A program made the translations under genes and the position numbers. The notes under the pieces are model-generated. The model was not told the origin of the DNA. It searched no databases and saw only the letters and a program-made list of their open reading frames with translations. Positions 7,175 through 8,438 of a stretch of DNA of 8,438 nucleotides are shown one piece after another. The stretch's first letter is position 1; each line of letters starts with the position of its first letter. The DNA lies in the NCBI GenBank assembly GCA_028292785.1, contig JAQGLQ010000530.1, positions 1-8,438 of the forward strand. Direction: 5' to 3'. This DNA is from Noviherbaspirillum sp. (lineage in GTDB: Bacteria > Pseudomonadota > Gammaproteobacteria > Burkholderiales > Burkholderiaceae).

Positions 7175-7924
7175 TTATTCCACCATCTTGTTGAGTTGAT
7201 CCTTGTCGAACTTCTCCACTTCGGGCACCAGTTCGCAGGCGACGCCGGCGGCTTTCATGGCTGCGATCATTTTCTGCAGTTGCGCCTCCTGCGCAGCCAC
7301 CTGGTCGATCAATCCGTGCAGCGCGGTCGACAGCGGGTCGTCGCCGCTCGAAGTCACGCCATAGGCGGAAAAAATACGGGCGGCCGCTTCCTCGCGCTGT
7401 TTGCTTGCGTCCTTCTGTACAATGTGCGCCGGATTGCCGACCGCTGTAGCGCCCGGCGGAACTTCCTTCACCACCACCGCGTTCGAACCGATCTTGGCAC
7501 CCTCACCCACGGTGAAGGCGCCCAATACCTTGGCGCCGGCACCAATGATTGCGCCGCGCCCCAAGGTCGGATGGCGCTTGGCCCCCTTGTGCAGCGACGT
7601 GCCGCCCAGCGTAACGCCTTGGTAGATGGTGCAGTCATCACCGATTTCCGCCGTCTCGCCGATCACTACACCGAAACCGTGATCGATGAATACCCGCCTG
7701 CCGATGGTCGCGCCGGGATGAATTTCAATGCCGGTGAGGACACGCGCGACGTGCGAAATGAAACGGCCCAGCCATTTCAGTCCGTTTGACCAGCAGGCAT
7801 GGGCCCAGCGATGCATTATGATCGCGTGCAGACCCGGATAACACGTCAGCACTTCCCATTCCGTGCGGGCTGCCGGGTCGCGTTCAATGATGCTGGCGAT
7901 GTCCTCGCGGATGCGGCTAAACAT
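7175..7924 (-). CDS. cysE: Serine O-acetyltransferase
   Basis: CysE transfers an acetyl group from acetyl-CoA to serine, giving O-acetylserine, the committed step of cysteine synthesis in the cytoplasm; the family is usually inhibited by cysteine. The 249-residue protein has the CysE N-terminal helices (about 1-60, beginning [17 protein letters not shown]) and a left-handed beta-helix of hexapeptide repeats (about 65-170). H82 in [12 protein letters not shown] matches the catalytic His158 of E. coli. E67 in GIEIHPGA takes the place of E. coli Asp143, as in the shorter Bacillus-like class. The tail after GNPAHIV is about 80 residues, charged and helical, ending DQLNKMVE. The frame extends upstream to 7993, but the ATG at 7924 gives the family N-terminus, although no clear Shine-Dalgarno is seen. 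rlmB ends 161 bases upstream and the YceH gene starts 4 bases downstream. Confidence 0.96.
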   Translation of the reverse strand: MFSRIREDIASIIERDPAARTEWEVLTCYPGLHAIIMHRWAHACWSNGLKWLGRFISHVARVLTGIEIHPGATIGRRVFIDHGFGVVIGETAEIGDDCTIYQGVTLGGTSLHKGAKRHPTLGRGAIIGAGAKVLGAFTVGEGAKIGSNAVVVKEVPPGATAVGNPAHIVQKDASKQREEAAARIFSAYGVTSSGDDPLSTALHGLIDQVAAQEAQLQKMIAAMKAAGVACELVPEVEKFDKDQLNKMVE

Positions 7925-8034
7925 AGAAAGAATGGATGGTTGCCAGGATGTGTAATGGTAGCCTGTTGCCCCGAGCTTTGCTGGTGCTTGCAAGATGTGC
8001 CTTGCTCGGTATCGCGCCGATGCGACTACGCTCG

Positions 8035-8063
8035 ATCCTTCGCCGGGCGAGTGGCGAAGTCAA
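8035..8063 (-). promoter_or_regulatory. Weak candidate promoter for cysE
   Basis: Within the 161-base rlmB-cysE spacer, the leftward strand has TTGACT (8063-8058) and, 17 bases on, AAGGAT (8040-8035). The -35 is good and the -10 is weak. It would give a leader of about 100 bases. No other motif in 7925-8085 stands out apart from the hairpin that fills this spacer. Confidence 0.3.
8038..8059. other. Inverted repeat downstream of rlmB
   Basis: CTTCGCC (8038-8044) and GGCGAAG (8053-8059) form a perfect seven-pair stem with an eight-base loop, 27 bases past the rlmB stop. No T-run follows on the minus strand, so it is at most a weak intrinsic terminator. It coincides with the spacer of the candidate cysE promoter. 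Confidence 0.45.
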
Positions 8064-8085
8064 TATCAGCACTGACAGGAAATCG

Positions 8086-8438
8086 TCACGCTTTGGCAAT
8101 ACGTTGCCGGCGCGCTTCGAACAGTGCGACACCGGAAGCCACCGAGACGTTGAGGCTCTCGACACTGCCGAACATCGGAATACTGACGAGCACATCGCAA
8201 GTCTCGCGCGTCAGCCTGCGCATGCCCTCTCCTTCGGAACCCATGACGAGTGCCGCCGGCCCGGAATAGTCGGCCTGGTAAATGGTCTGCTCGGCGTCGT
8301 CGGTCGTGCCAATCAGCCAGATGTCCCGTTCCTTCAGTTCGCGCAGGGTTCGCGCGAGATTGGTGACGGTAATGTAGGGAACCGTGTCGGCGGCGCCGCT
8401 CGCGACCTTGGCCGCGGTGGCGTTCAGGCCGACCGCGC
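8086..8438 (-). CDS. rlmB: 23S rRNA (guanosine-2251-2'-O)-methyltransferase RlmB, N-terminus outside window
   Basis: RlmB methylates the 2'-oxygen of G2251 in the peptidyl-transferase P loop of 23S rRNA with S-adenosylmethionine. Only the last 116 residues or so are in the window, read leftward from the right edge to the TGA at 8088-8086. They show the SPOUT/TrmH-family features: [49 protein letters not shown] (the SAM-binding knot region) and [23 protein letters not shown]. The match to E. coli RlmB as I remember it is close, especially the GMRRLTRE and SLNVSVA segments. These favour RlmB over the tRNA enzyme TrmH or TrmJ. The gene lies upstream of cysE in the same direction, 161 bases away, so co-transcription is possible but not certain. 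Confidence 0.93.
   Translation of the reverse strand, partial: AVGLNATAAKVASGAADTVPYITVTNLARTLRELKERDIWLIGTTDDAEQTIYQADYSGPAALVMGSEGEGMRRLTRETCDVLVSIPMFGSVESLNVSVASGVALFEARRQRIAKA

Noticed and set aside
1..8438. Mobile element, CRISPR array, defence or phage system
   Set aside because: No transposase, integrase, spaced direct repeats or toxin-antitoxin pair was seen, and nearly all sequence is taken by conserved housekeeping genes of uniform character.

Overview
The window reads as a conserved chromosomal housekeeping segment of a betaproteobacterium, probably Burkholderiales and perhaps Oxalobacteraceae. That placement rests on the GC-rich coding bias, on protein sequences that look betaproteobacterial, and on a gene order (rlmB, cysE, lpxH, ppiB/ppiA, cysS, alkA, accA, tilS) that I remember from that group. 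I could not run a search, so the family-level placement is an inference. I see no insertion sequences, CRISPR arrays, rRNA or tRNA genes, phage genes or signs of recent transfer. All ten genes found belong to recognised families.

Layout. Positions 1-4036 hold a tight minus-strand block transcribed in the order cysS (cysteinyl-tRNA synthetase), alkA (3-methyladenine DNA glycosylase), accA (acetyl-CoA carboxylase alpha subunit) and tilS (tRNA-Ile lysidine synthetase, cut by the left window edge). The spacings of 4, 38 and 20 bases suggest one operon. A 398-base intergenic region (4037-4434) separates this block from a plus-strand block at 4435-6447: ppiA (exported cyclophilin), ppiB (cytoplasmic cyclophilin) and lpxH (lipid A precursor hydrolase). 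A second minus-strand block (6466-8438) follows, transcribed as rlmB (23S rRNA 2'-O-methyltransferase, cut by the right edge), then cysE (serine acetyltransferase), then a YceH/DUF480 family gene 4 bases downstream of cysE. lpxH and the YceH gene converge with only 18 bases between their stop codons.

How the genes fit together. Several products serve translation (cysS, tilS, rlmB) and cysteine supply or use (cysE, cysS). Two serve the membrane and cell envelope (accA feeding fatty acid synthesis, lpxH in lipid A synthesis). The cyclophilins serve protein folding in the periplasm and cytoplasm, and alkA repairs alkylated DNA. They share transcription units but do not form one pathway.

Points worth a second look are modest. 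They are two strong extended -10 motifs facing each other between cysS and ppiA, the tandem cyclophilin pair (about 69% identical by hand alignment) of which only the first has a signal peptide, a structured intercistronic spacer between them, the unassigned leader upstream of ppiA, and the close coupling of the function-unknown YceH gene to cysE. I found no credible undescribed system.
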